Part shown: in pieces, positions 35,311 to 43,498 of the stretch
How positions within the stretch are numbered: position 1 is the stretch's first letter
Layout: each line of letters starts with the position of its first letter
Program-made: the position numbers and the translations under genes
Assembly (NCBI RefSeq): GCF_029210375.1
Contig: NZ_JARGER010000038.1
Coordinates: 310,001-374,000 of the forward strand
DNA length: 64,000 nucleotides
Reading direction: 5' to 3'
From: Nocardioides sp. YIM 152315
GTDB taxonomy: Bacteria; Actinomycetota; Actinomycetes; Propionibacteriales; Nocardioidaceae
The notes under the pieces: model-generated
Seen by the model: only the letters and a program-made list of their open reading frames with translations
Told to the model about the DNA's origin: nothing
The model's database searches: none

Positions 35311-35341
35311 GTGCCAGCGGCCGCTTGGCGCGGCCTGGCAC
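35311..35341. promoter_or_regulatory. Operator-like inverted repeat upstream of LuxR-type regulator
   Basis: GTGCCAG (35311-35317) pairs with CTGGCAC (35335-35341), and inner GGCCG/CGGCC bases extend the dyad imperfectly. It starts 13 bases upstream of the regulator's start codon, where an autoregulatory operator would sit. Confidence 0.4.
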
Positions 35342-35425
35342 GGAGGTGTCAGTGCGAAGATGCCGCCAGGCGCCGCCACGCCGCACGACCCACGTCGGGG
35401 GATGAGGTCGTGCGCCGGTGCGCGC

Positions 35426-35474
35426 CGCAGGAGGTGCCGGGACCCCACTGGGCGGTGGTCCCGGCACTCCTGCG
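35426..35474 (+). promoter_or_regulatory. Strong hairpin in the lysS 5' leader
   Basis: Arms 35426-35444 and 35457-35474 pair over 18 bp with a single bulged G and a 12-base loop, followed by a short TTT. Its end is 69 bases before the lysS start. The neighbouring genes are divergent, so no transcript ends here by default. It looks like an intrinsic terminator or attenuator in the leader of lysS. Confidence 0.55.
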
Positions 35475-35543
35475 TTTCCGGCCGGACGCGACCGGTAGCG
35501 TGGGCCGCCCTACCCCCCGGCCCCACACGCAGGAGCACCACCG

Positions 35544-37226
35544 ATGGCACGAGGCGCGCAGTCCGGCGAGCCGCACGACTGGGTCACCCGCGCCGCCGAC
35601 GACGCGATCCGCCACGCCCGCGAGACCGGGGGCGGCGACCGGGTCATCACGTGCGCCTCCGGGGCCAGTCCGTCCGGCCCGATCCACCTGGGCAACCTGC
35701 GCGAGTTCATCACCCCGCACTTCGTCGCCGAGGAGATCCGCCGTCGCGGCACCGCGGTGCGCCACCTGCACAGCTGGGACGACTTCGACCGCTTCCGCAA
35801 GGTCCCCGCCGGGGTCGACCCGGCCTGGGCCGAGCACATCGGCCGCCCGCTCTCCGCCGTGCCCGACCCGTGGCAGTGCCACGAGTCGTGGGCCGAGCAC
35901 TTCAAGGCGCCCCTGCGCGCCGCGCTCGCCGAGATGGGCATCGAGATGGAGGAGGTGTCGCAGACCGAGCAGTACCGGTCCGGCGCCTACACCGAGCAGG
36001 TCCTGCACGCGATCCGCCACCGCGACGTCATCGAGGAGGTGCTCGGCAAGCACCGCACCAAGAAGGCCGAGGCGGTCGAGGACTCCGTCGCCGACGAGGA
36101 CGACGAGCCGACCGGCGACGGGTCGCTCGCCCGCTTCCCCTACAAGCCCTACTGCCGCCGGTGCGGGCGCGACACCGTCGAGGTGACGGCATACGACGAC
36201 GAGACGACCGACCTCTCCTACACCTGCTCGTCGTGCGGCTTCGTCGGCGTGACCAACGTGGCGACCCAGCACGAGGGCAAGCTGGTGTGGAAGGTCGACT
36301 GGCCGATGCGCTGGGCCCACGAGGGCGTCGACTTCGAGCCCGGCGGCCTCGACCACTCGACACCCGGCTCGTCGTACACGGTCGGCAAGGAGCTGGTGAA
36401 GCGGGTCTTCGACTTCCGGGCCCCGTCGTACGTCGCCTACGCGTTCGTGGGCTTCGCGGGCGTGCAGAAGATGTCGTCGTCGGCCGGCGGCGTGCCCACC
36501 GCCGCCGACGCGCTGAAGATCCTCGAGGCCCCGATCCTGCGGTGGCTCTACGTGCGCCGCCAGCCGAAGCAGGCGTTCAACATCGACTTCGGTCCCGAGG
36601 TCGTGCGGCTGTACGACGAGTGGGACGCGCTCGGCCGCAAGGCCGACGACGGGTCGAAGCGCGACGCCCAGGTGCTGGCGTTCGAGCGGGCCTCGGCCAC
36701 GGCCGCGGCCGGCAGGCTGCCGACTCCGCCGGTGGTCGTGCCCTTCCGGCTCCTCTCGTCGGTCGCCGACGTCACCGCGGGCAGCGCCGAGCTGATCAGC
36801 CGGATCGTCGGCGACGTCGGCCACGCGCACGACTCGGTCGACGACCTCCAGCCCCGGCTGGGCAGGGCGATGAGCTGGACGACCGAGTTCGTGCCGAGCG
36901 AGGACCGCACGACGGTCCGCGAGACACCCGACACTTTGCGGCTCGCGGAGCTGTCGGAGGACGAGGAGCTCTGGCTGCGCCAGCTGCTCGACCGACTGCC
37001 CGACCGGCTGGAGCTCGAGCAGACGACGGCGCTGATCTACGGCGTGCCCAAGCTCGCCCGGGGTCTCGGCCTCGAGGACGCACCGACCGACCAGGTCAAG
37101 CAGGACCAGAAGGACTTCTTCCGGCTCCTCTACAACCTGCTCGTCGACGCCGACCGCGGCCCGCGCCTGCCGACGCTCTTCCTCGCCCTCGGGCCTGCGA
37201 AGGTGCGGGCGCTGCTCACGCCGTGA
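35544..37226 (+). CDS. lysS: Class I lysyl-tRNA synthetase
   Basis: 560 residues from ATG 35544. The class I Rossmann motif PIHLGN (HIGH equivalent) is at residues 46-51, and the KMSKS loop KMSSSAGG is at about residues 309-316. Cys pairs CRRCG (about 205-209) and CSSCG (about 230-234) form a zinc finger, as in archaeal-type LysRS. It is therefore the class I enzyme (also called LysK), not the class II enzyme usual in bacteria. It charges tRNA-Lys. The end overlaps the convergent UPF0324 gene by 11 bases. The leader has a strong hairpin at 35426-35474. Confidence 0.95.
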   Translation: MARGAQSGEPHDWVTRAADDAIRHARETGGGDRVITCASGASPSGPIHLGNLREFITPHFVAEEIRRRGTAVRHLHSWDDFDRFRKVPAGVDPAWAEHIGRPLSAVPDPWQCHESWAEHFKAPLRAALAEMGIEMEEVSQTEQYRSGAYTEQVLHAIRHRDVIEEVLGKHRTKKAEAVEDSVADEDDEPTGDGSLARFPYKPYCRRCGRDTVEVTAYDDETTDLSYTCSSCGFVGVTNVATQHEGKLVWKVDWPMRWAHEGVDFEPGGLDHSTPGSSYTVGKELVKRVFDFRAPSYVAYAFVGFAGVQKMSSSAGGVPTAADALKILEAPILRWLYVRRQPKQAFNIDFGPEVVRLYDEWDALGRKADDGSKRDAQVLAFERASATAAAGRLPTPPVVVPFRLLSSVADVTAGSAELISRIVGDVGHAHDSVDDLQPRLGRAMSWTTEFVPSEDRTTVRETPDTLRLAELSEDEELWLRQLLDRLPDRLELEQTTALIYGVPKLARGLGLEDAPTDQVKQDQKDFFRLLYNLLVDADRGPRLPTLFLALGPAKVRALLTP

Positions 37227-38172
37227 GCAGCGCCGCCGGCAGCCCGAGCAGCGCCACGAGCACCGTGGCGCACCCCGCGAGGGCGAGCAGCGGCCGTCCG
37301 GTCCGCCGGAGCACGGCGGGCTCCAGGCTGCAGCCGAGGGCGAACATCGCCATGGCGAGCGCCGCCTCCTGCACCGCCGAGGCGACGTCGAGCACCGGCC
37401 CGGGAAGGACGTCCCGGACCAGACCGCACGCGACGAACCCGACCAGGAACACCGGCACGAGTCGCGGGCGGACCTCGGCAGCACGCCGAGACCGGTAGGA
37501 GATCGCGGCGAGCACGGGCGCGAGCATCAGCACCCGGCCGAGCTTGATCGCGACCGCGACCTGCAGCGCGACGCCGCCGATCAGGCCGCCTGCGACGACC
37601 ACCTGGCCGACCTCGTGGACCGACGCGCCCGACCAGGCGCCGGCCGCGGTCGGCGGGAGGCCGAGCGCCATCGCGCCCAGCGGGAGCGCGAGCATGGCGA
37701 CGCTCCCCCACACGACCACGAGCGAGACGACCGTGGCGACGTCCTCGTCCTTCGACCTCCGCACGCCGTCGACCGCGGCGACCGCCGCCGCACCGCAGAT
37801 CGAGAAGCCGCAGGCGACGAGCAGCGCCCGCTCGGGAGGTACGCCGAGCGGGCGGGCCAGGGCGAGCGTGCCGGCGATCCCGCCCACGACGACACCTGCG
37901 ACGACCACCAGCACGGGCCAGCCGAGCGCCAGCAGCTCCGGCAGCACGACCTGCAGGCCCAGCAGGGCGACGCCCACCCGCAGCACCTGGCGCGACGCGA
38001 CCCGGAGCCCCGCCCGGCTCGCGCTCGCGACGCCGCCTCGGCTCGCGAGCAGGAGGCCGAGCAGGATCGCCACGAGCGTCGGGCTCAGCGCCGGCACGAC
38101 GGCGTGCGTGAGCAGCGCCGCCGAGCCGCCGGCGGCGGCCAGCGCGAGTCCGGGCACGAGTCGGGCGACCAT
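37216..38172 (-). CDS. YeiH/UPF0324-family membrane protein (putative sulfate exporter)
   Basis: 318 residues from ATG (38170-38172); GTG 38223 is a possible longer start. About nine to ten transmembrane segments. LRVGVALLGLQVVLPELLAL and ACGFSICGAAAVAA (about 118-131) with SVHEVGQVVVAG are the hallmarks of the Cons_hypoth698/YeiH family. In E. coli YeiH is tied to the LysR regulator YeiE; here too a LysR gene is divergent (start 38243, 70-base gap). Sulfate or sulfite export is a family annotation, not shown here. Eleven bases overlap the lysS end. Confidence 0.88.
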   Translation of the reverse strand: MVARLVPGLALAAAGGSAALLTHAVVPALSPTLVAILLGLLLASRGGVASASRAGLRVASRQVLRVGVALLGLQVVLPELLALGWPVLVVVAGVVVGGIAGTLALARPLGVPPERALLVACGFSICGAAAVAAVDGVRRSKDEDVATVVSLVVVWGSVAMLALPLGAMALGLPPTAAGAWSGASVHEVGQVVVAGGLIGGVALQVAVAIKLGRVLMLAPVLAAISYRSRRAAEVRPRLVPVFLVGFVACGLVRDVLPGPVLDVASAVQEAALAMAMFALGCSLEPAVLRRTGRPLLALAGCATVLVALLGLPAALLTA

Positions 38173-38242
38173 GGCTCCAGCCTCGGGCCACGCGGGGCGC
38201 GCCGGTAGCCGTCGTTCGGGCACCGACTCATATCATCGACGC

Positions 38243-39154
38243 ATGAGCACGCGACCGGACCTGACCGCCCTCGACCTGTTGGTCCGGGTCGCGGAGTCGG
38301 GATCGCTCGGCGCGGCGGCCCGAGCCGCCGGCATGGCCCAGCCCAACGCCAGCCGCGCGCTGAGTCGCCTCGAGCGCAGGCTCGGGCTGACACTGCTCGT
38401 GCGCACCCCCGCCGGGTCGCGGCTGACCACCGAGGGCGAGGTCGTGGTCGCGTGGGCCCGGGAGGCGATCACCGCGGTCGACCGGATCAGCATGGGCGCC
38501 CGGTCGCTGGCCGAGCAGCGGGCGGCACACCTGACCGTCGCAGCCAGCCTGACGATCGCGGAGCACCTCGCGCCGCGATGGCTGGCCCGCTTCCGGCGGA
38601 GCCACCCGGACCTCAACGTCAGCCTCGAGGTCGGCAACTCCGTCGAGGTCCTCGACCGGGTCGAGCGGGGCGAGGTCGCGCTCGGGTTCGTCGAGTCACC
38701 GACGGTCCCGCGCTCGCTGTCGTCGACGGCCGTCGCGCGCGACACACTCGTCGTGGTCGTCGGGCCGGAGCACCCGTGGGCCCGGCGGCGTACGCCGCTC
38801 TCGCCCGGCGACCTGGTCGCCGGCGACCTGGTCCTGCGCGAGGCGGGCTCGGGGACGCGCGAGACGCTGGTGCGCGCGCTCGACCGCGCCGGGCTCGCGC
38901 TCGGCCCGTCTCGCCTGGAGCTCGCCAGCACGGCCGCCGTGAAGGCGGCCGCGGGCGAGTCGGCCGCCGTGCTCAGCGAGCTCGCGGTGAAGGCCGAGCT
39001 GGCGACCGGCCTGCTGGTCGCCGTCCCCGTCGACGGCCTCGACCTCACCCGCGCCCTGCGCGCCGTCTGGCTGCCCGGCCGGAGGCCGGCGGGCGCCGCC
39101 GCCGACCTGGTGCGGGTGGCGCGGGCTCAGTCCTCGGCGAGCAGCTCGTCGTAG
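38243..39154 (+). CDS. LysR-family regulator (likely controls the divergent YeiH-like gene)
   Basis: 303 residues from ATG 38243. The LTTR HTH is at about 5-62 (LTALDLLVRVAESGSLGAAA; AQPNASRALSRLERRLGLTLL). The substrate-binding domain is at about 90-290 (HLTVAASLTIAEHLAPRWL; LVLREAGSGTRETL). The REAGSGTR block resembles the CbbR/YeiE/CysB-like group, which sense anions or small acids. An upstream frame to 37544 is antisense to the membrane gene and is rejected. Its 3' end overlaps the convergent DUF3151 gene by 28 bases. Confidence 0.9.
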   Translation: MSTRPDLTALDLLVRVAESGSLGAAARAAGMAQPNASRALSRLERRLGLTLLVRTPAGSRLTTEGEVVVAWAREAITAVDRISMGARSLAEQRAAHLTVAASLTIAEHLAPRWLARFRRSHPDLNVSLEVGNSVEVLDRVERGEVALGFVESPTVPRSLSSTAVARDTLVVVVGPEHPWARRRTPLSPGDLVAGDLVLREAGSGTRETLVRALDRAGLALGPSRLELASTAAVKAAAGESAAVLSELAVKAELATGLLVAVPVDGLDLTRALRAVWLPGRRPAGAAADLVRVARAQSSASSSS

Positions 39155-39555
39155 GCAGTCTGGCTCGAGTCGCGCAGGAAGGTCGAGCAGCGCTCCCACT
39201 CCGCATCCTCGCCGATCGCCTGCGCGGCCAGGGCCAGCAGGGCGAGACAGGTGAGGAAGCCACGGTTGGGCTCGTGCTCCCACGGCACCGGGCCGTGACC
39301 CTTCCAGCCGTTGCGGCGGAGCAGGTCGAGGCTGCGGTGGTAGCCCACCCGCGCGTACGCGTAGATCGTCACCGGGTCGTCCTCGGCCTCGGCCGCGAGG
39401 GTCGCCAGGGTCGCCCACGCAACCGGTGACTCCGGGTGTCGGCGGACGACCTCCATGGCGTCCGCACCCGGCGTCAGCTCCGCGGCCGCCGGGTCCTCGG
39501 GGAGGTGGGTGGGCGGGGGGCCCGCCATCAGGTCCTGCCCGCTGAAGTCACTCAT
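39127..39555 (-). CDS. DUF3151 family protein
   Basis: 142 residues from ATG (39553-39555). The small alpha-helical protein has GPPPTHLPEDPAAAEL near the N terminus, then AWATLATLAAEAEDDPVTIY and YARVGYHRSLDLLRRNGWKG (about 79-98), the pattern of actinobacterial DUF3151 (Rv0360c-like). The function is unknown; a TPR-like fold is possible. The neighbourhood with fba, purA and dedA is conserved in mycobacteria as I recall it. Its start codon lies inside a 12-bp hairpin (39552-39587). Confidence 0.85.
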   Translation of the reverse strand: MSDFSGQDLMAGPPPTHLPEDPAAAELTPGADAMEVVRRHPESPVAWATLATLAAEAEDDPVTIYAYARVGYHRSLDLLRRNGWKGHGPVPWEHEPNRGFLTCLALLALAAQAIGEDAEWERCSTFLRDSSQTAYDELLAED

Positions 39556-39587
39556 GCGCGCACCCGCTTCGCTCCGTGCGCGCATGA
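39552..39587. promoter_or_regulatory. Hairpin covering the DUF3151 start codon
   Basis: TCATGCGCGCAC (39552-39563) and its exact complement (39576-39587) flank a 12-base loop. The start codon is paired inside the stem. It may hold down translation or be a mobile palindromic repeat. Confidence 0.5.
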
Positions 39588-39672
39588 GGCACAGGTCACG
39601 CTGCCTCGGAAGGTTCGCTCGCTCCGCTCGCTCATGGAAGCAATTGTCCATGGTCGGGTGTTAGGTAGGTCT

Positions 39673-41187
39673 GTGACCCAACGACCAGCCCAGGCAGCGC
39701 AGCCGACGAGTCCCGACCCCACCGGAGGCAAGGAGCCGTGGCCGGCGCTGTTCGCGCTGTGCATCGGGTTCTTCATGATCCTCGTCGACACCACCATCGT
39801 GTCGGTCGCGACGCCGGCGATCATCGACGACCTGCACGCCGACGTGAACGACGTCGTCTGGGTGACCAGCGCCTACCTGCTGGCCTACGCGGCGCCCGTG
39901 CTGATCACCGGGCGCCTGGGCGACCGGTTCGGGCCGAAGAACGTCTACATGGTCGGCCTGACCGTGTTCACGCTCGCGTCGCTGTGGTGCGGGCTCACGA
40001 ACTCCATCGAGATGCTGATCGCGGCGCGGGTCGCGCAGGGCATCGGCGCCTCGATGATCACGCCCCAGACGATGGCGATCATCACCCGGATCTTCCCCGC
40101 CGACCGCCGCGGTGCGGCGATGTCGCTGTGGGGCGCCACCGCGGGCGTCGCGACGCTGGTCGGCCCGATCCTCGGCGGGGTCCTGGTCGACGGCCTCGGC
40201 TGGGAGTGGATCTTCTTCATCAACGTGCCGGTCGGCGTCGTCGGCTTCGTGCTGGCCGCGCGGCTGGTGCCGACGCTCCCGACCCACACCCACCGCTTCG
40301 ACTGGCTGGGCGTGGCGCTGAGCGGCGCGGGCATGTTCCTGCTGGTGTTCGGCATCCAGGAGGGCCACCAGTACGACTGGAACGCCGTCATCTGGTCGAT
40401 GATCGTCGCGGGCCTGGCCGTGCTCGCCCTCTTCGTCCTCTGGCAGGCGCGCAACAGGGCCGAGCCCCTCGTCCCGCTGCGGCTCTTCCGCGACCGCAAC
40501 TTCTCCCTGGCCAACGTCGCGATCTCGGTGATGGGGTTCTCGATCACCGCACTCGCGATCCCCATCATGATCTGGGCCCAGGTGGTGCGCGAGCTGAGCC
40601 CGACCCGCGCGGCGCTGCTGTTGGTGCCGATGGCGGTGATGACCATCGTCCTGGCGAAGGTCGTGGGCCGGCTCACCGACCGGGTGCACCCACGTCTGCT
40701 GACGGGCTTCGGCTTCGTGTGCCTGTTCGTCGGCCTCCTGTGGCTGACCCGGGTGATGACGCCCGACACGTCGATCTGGTGGACGGTCCCGCCGATGGTG
40801 ATCTTCGGCATCGGCAACGCCTTCGTCTGGGCGCCCAACAGCGCCACGGCGACGCGCAACCTGCCCGTGCAGCTGGCCGGCGCAGGCTCCGGCGTCTACA
40901 ACGCCACCCGTCAGGTCGGCGCGGTGCTGGGCTCCGCGGCCATCGCCGTGCTGATCGACGCGCGGCTCGCGGCCGAGGGGCTGCCGTCGTACCAGGGCGG
41001 CGAAGGCGCCGCCTCCGGCGGTGGGCTGCCGCCCGCGGTCGCGGAGTCGTTCAGCAACGCCATGTCGACCTCGGTGCTGCTGCCGACCGCGGCCTTCGTC
41101 CTGGGCTTCATCGCCGCGCTGTGCTTCGAGAAGCCCAAGCACGAGGGCTACACCGCGGCTCCGGCGCCTGCCGCAGCGGCCGACTAG
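39673..41187 (+). CDS. MFS transporter, DHA2 (14-TM) family
   Basis: 504 residues from GTG 39673, with AGGTAGG just ahead. LVDTTIVSVATPAIIDDLHA (about 37-56) is motif D1 and TGRLGDRFGPKNVY (about 80-93) is motif A; about 14 hydrophobic segments follow. This is the EmrB/QacA-like group of proton-driven multidrug exporters. Unlike the exporter at 7106 it has no adjacent TetR gene. The upstream frame to 39436 runs through the hairpin and DUF3151 antisense and is not used. The triple-repeat block 41186-41325 follows the stop. Confidence 0.9.
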   Translation: MTQRPAQAAQPTSPDPTGGKEPWPALFALCIGFFMILVDTTIVSVATPAIIDDLHADVNDVVWVTSAYLLAYAAPVLITGRLGDRFGPKNVYMVGLTVFTLASLWCGLTNSIEMLIAARVAQGIGASMITPQTMAIITRIFPADRRGAAMSLWGATAGVATLVGPILGGVLVDGLGWEWIFFINVPVGVVGFVLAARLVPTLPTHTHRFDWLGVALSGAGMFLLVFGIQEGHQYDWNAVIWSMIVAGLAVLALFVLWQARNRAEPLVPLRLFRDRNFSLANVAISVMGFSITALAIPIMIWAQVVRELSPTRAALLLVPMAVMTIVLAKVVGRLTDRVHPRLLTGFGFVCLFVGLLWLTRVMTPDTSIWWTVPPMVIFGIGNAFVWAPNSATATRNLPVQLAGAGSGVYNATRQVGAVLGSAAIAVLIDARLAAEGLPSYQGGEGAASGGGLPPAVAESFSNAMSTSVLLPTAAFVLGFIAALCFEKPKHEGYTAAPAPAAAAD

Positions 41188-41325
41188 CTGTAACGCGGGG
41201 TTGTGGTCGCTCCAGGCGCGTGGTGACACGTCGGCCCGGGCCACCCGTCAGCTGTAACGCGGGGTTATGGACGCTCCACACGTGGCGTGCGACGGCTCCA
41301 GCGACCATAATCCCGCGTTACATCG
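41186..41325. repeat. Three copies of a TGTAACGCGGGGTTATGG repeat (two direct, one inverted)
   Basis: Two direct copies, 41186-41214 and 41250-41278, share AGCTGTAACGCGGGGTT and CGCTCCA. An inverted copy at 41294-41325 (its complement reads TGTAACGCGGGATTATGG) can pair with either, giving alternative long hairpins. It lies between the convergent MFS and fba genes. Confidence 0.75.
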
Positions 41326-41333
41326 CGAGCGGC

Positions 41334-42365
41334 TCAGCCGATCGACTTACCGGCCGCGCGCAGGTTCTCGCAGGCCTCGACGACGCGGGCGGCCATGCCG
41401 GCCTCGCCCGCCTTGCCCCAGGCGCGCGGGTCGTAGGCCTTCTTGTTGCCGACCTCGCCGTCGACCTTGAGCACGCCGTCGTAGTTCTGGAACATGTGCG
41501 CGGCGACCGGGCGGGTGAAGGCGTACTGGGTGTCGGTGTCGACGTTCATCTTCACCACGCCGTAGTCGACCGCCGCGCCGATCTCCTCCGCCGACGAGCC
41601 GGAGCCGCCGTGGAAGACGAGGTGGAAGGGCTTCGAGCCGGCGTCGAGGTCGAACTCCTTCACGACCGCCGCCTGGGCCTCCTGCAGCACCTCGGGACGG
41701 AGCTTGACGTTGCCGGGCTTGTAGACACCGTGCACGTTGCCGAACGTCAGGGCGGTCATGTAGTAGCCGCGGTCGCCGTAGCCGAGCGCCCGCGCCGTGG
41801 CGACGGCGTCCTCGGGCGTGGAGTAGAGCTTCTCGTTGATGGCGTTCTCGACGCCGTCCTCCTCGCCGCCGACGACGCCGACCTCGATCTCGAGGATCAC
41901 CTTCGCCTTGATGGAGCGGTCGAGCAGGTCCTCCGCGATGGCGAGGTTCTCATCGAGCGGCACGGCCGAGCCGTCCCACATGTGGGACTGGAAGAGCGGC
42001 GCCTCGCCGCGGGAGACGCGCTCCTCGCTGATCGCCAGCAGCGGCCGGACGAAGCCGTCGAGCTTGTCCTTGGGGCAGTGGTCGGTGTGCAGCGCGATGT
42101 TGACCGGGTAGTTCCTCGCCACCTCCGCGGCGTACGCCGCGAACGCCACCGACCCGGAGACCATGTCCTTCACCGACGGGCCGGAGAGGTACTCCGCGCC
42201 GCCGGTCGAGACCTGGATGATGCCGTCGGAGCCGGCGTCCGCGAAACCCTTGAGGGCCGCGTTGAGGGTCTGCGAGGAGGAGACGTTGATCGCCGGGAAG
42301 GCGAATGCTCCCGCCTTGGCGGTGTCCAGCATCTCGGCGTACTTCTCGGGGGTGACGATGGGCAT
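41334..42365 (-). CDS. fba: Class II fructose-bisphosphate aldolase
   Basis: 343 residues from ATG (42363-42365). Zinc-dependent glycolytic and gluconeogenic aldolase. Zinc ligands are in ALHTDHCPKDKLDGF (His/Asp, about 91-105), in FGNVHGVY and in FHGGSGSS. FAFPAINVSSSQTLNAAL is the usual N-terminal block. The length fits the actinobacterial class IIA type. It stands alone between the repeat block and a 170-base upstream gap in which I recognise no clear element. Confidence 0.97.
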   Translation of the reverse strand: MPIVTPEKYAEMLDTAKAGAFAFPAINVSSSQTLNAALKGFADAGSDGIIQVSTGGAEYLSGPSVKDMVSGSVAFAAYAAEVARNYPVNIALHTDHCPKDKLDGFVRPLLAISEERVSRGEAPLFQSHMWDGSAVPLDENLAIAEDLLDRSIKAKVILEIEVGVVGGEEDGVENAINEKLYSTPEDAVATARALGYGDRGYYMTALTFGNVHGVYKPGNVKLRPEVLQEAQAAVVKEFDLDAGSKPFHLVFHGGSGSSAEEIGAAVDYGVVKMNVDTDTQYAFTRPVAAHMFQNYDGVLKVDGEVGNKKAYDPRAWGKAGEAGMAARVVEACENLRAAGKSIG

Positions 42366-42535
42366 CTGACTGCGCTCCTCGGACGGCGGCGGATCTCTGC
42401 CCCCGACCCTAGACGACTCGTTCCACGGGCTCGCACGCTGCGCGACGCTCAGCATCGACACCCGACGCGGTCGTCGCGCTGCAGAAACTCCTCGCCGGCT
42501 GACAACCCACGGCCCGCGCGCTGCGTATCACCAGC

Positions 42536-43297
42536 ATGGACACCGACATCCGCGACGAGATCGACCGTTCGTTCGGCGACGGTCCGCCCACGCCCGCACC
42601 GGAGCTGCTGGTGGCCCGGGGCCGCGCGGCGCTCCACCGCCGGCGGCTGGCCGAGGCCGGGTCGATGCTCGTCGTGGCCGTCATCGCCGTCGGTGCCACC
42701 GCGATCGTCACCAGCGGCGATGGCGGCGACCACGGGACGCCGGAGCCCGCCGCACCGTCACCGAGCGCGAGCGCCTCCACCGCCGTCGACGCGCCACCCC
42801 CGCCGACCCGACCCGAGGACGACGACCGGGCCGCAAGCACCCCGGTCATCCGCGACCGCAACCTGCCCCTGAACTGGCCGCTCGCCGCCCAGCCGGACGG
42901 ACTGCACGTCTCGCCCAAGGTGAAGATCCTGAAGGTGGTCGACGACCCCCTGCACCTCCGTCCGGACGGCGCCTGGTCCGTGGCCGTGTCCTACCGCGGC
43001 GCCCGGGGCGAGGTCACCTGGTGGGTCGGGTACGTCGACAAGCAGGGCAGCGGCTCCTCGAGCAGCATGCCCGCGCGGTTCGTCCACACCGACTTCGACA
43101 GCTGGGTCGCGCGGGAGAAGTCCACGTTCCCGCTCGACGGCGACGCGCCGAGCGCGGCGACGACCCCCGGCGCGGGGTGGCCCGGTCGCACCGACGTACC
43201 ACTGGTCCGCTTCGCCGATGGCACCGAGGAGCTGGCACCACTCGACGGTGTGACGCTGCTCCAGCAGCGTCCGCATCCCGATCTGCCGGACAGCTAG
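42536..43297 (+). pseudogene. Sigma-factor-linked membrane protein, split by in-frame TAG
   Basis: 253 codons from ATG 42536 to TAG 43295-43297. A short cytoplasmic head (about 40 residues), one transmembrane helix (SMLVVAVIAVGATAIV, about 43-58), a Pro/Ser/Asp-rich linker, then an extracytoplasmic domain (WSVAVSYRGARGEVTWWVGYV). This is the shape of a sigma-factor partner. The frame continues without another stop for 66 codons to 43498 and then overlaps the sigma start (GTGA), as a complete 320-residue gene would. The TAG therefore looks like a nonsense change; a single G-to-A change from TGG (Trp) would produce it. It could also be a sequencing error or read-through. Confidence 0.75.
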
Positions 43298-43498
43298 GCG
43301 ACCGCCCGCGACCGCAGCGCCGTCGCCGAGGTCCGCCTCGACGGCAGTCGCTACTACGTGCTCGCTCGCAGCACCGCGGACGTCCCGGAGCCCCAGTTCA
43401 TCGCGGTCGAGGCGGGGCCGGAGATCGGCGCGACGCTCGACGCATTCCTCGACTTCGCGCGCAGCCGGTACGCCGAGGGCGGCGGTGGCCTGCTGTGA
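43298..43498 (+). pseudogene. In-frame continuation of the split sigma-partner gene
   Basis: The 66 codons after the TAG stay in the same frame, have G or C at 62 of 66 third positions, and encode a plausible domain end (VAEVRLDGSRYYVLAR, AGPEIGATLDAFLDFARSRY). The final TGA (43496-43498) overlaps the sigma gene's GTG by the normal four-base GTGA. This is the usual signature of a real gene end, so the segment is the orphaned C terminus. Confidence 0.75.

Noticed and set aside
35426..35474. T-box riboswitch upstream of lysS
   Set aside because: Only one hairpin is visible; I could not find the specifier loop, the conserved T-box bulge sequence or an antiterminator. It is kept only as an unassigned leader hairpin.
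39738..42872. 1044-codon plus-strand open frame
   Set aside because: It lies out of frame over the MFS gene and antisense to fba. The predicted protein is Arg/Gly/Pro-rich without motifs.
43021..43494. Upstream extension of the sigma-factor frame
   Set aside because: It overlaps the partner gene in a different frame, is Arg-rich, and lacks sigma motifs before 43495. The GTGA overlap fixes the start.
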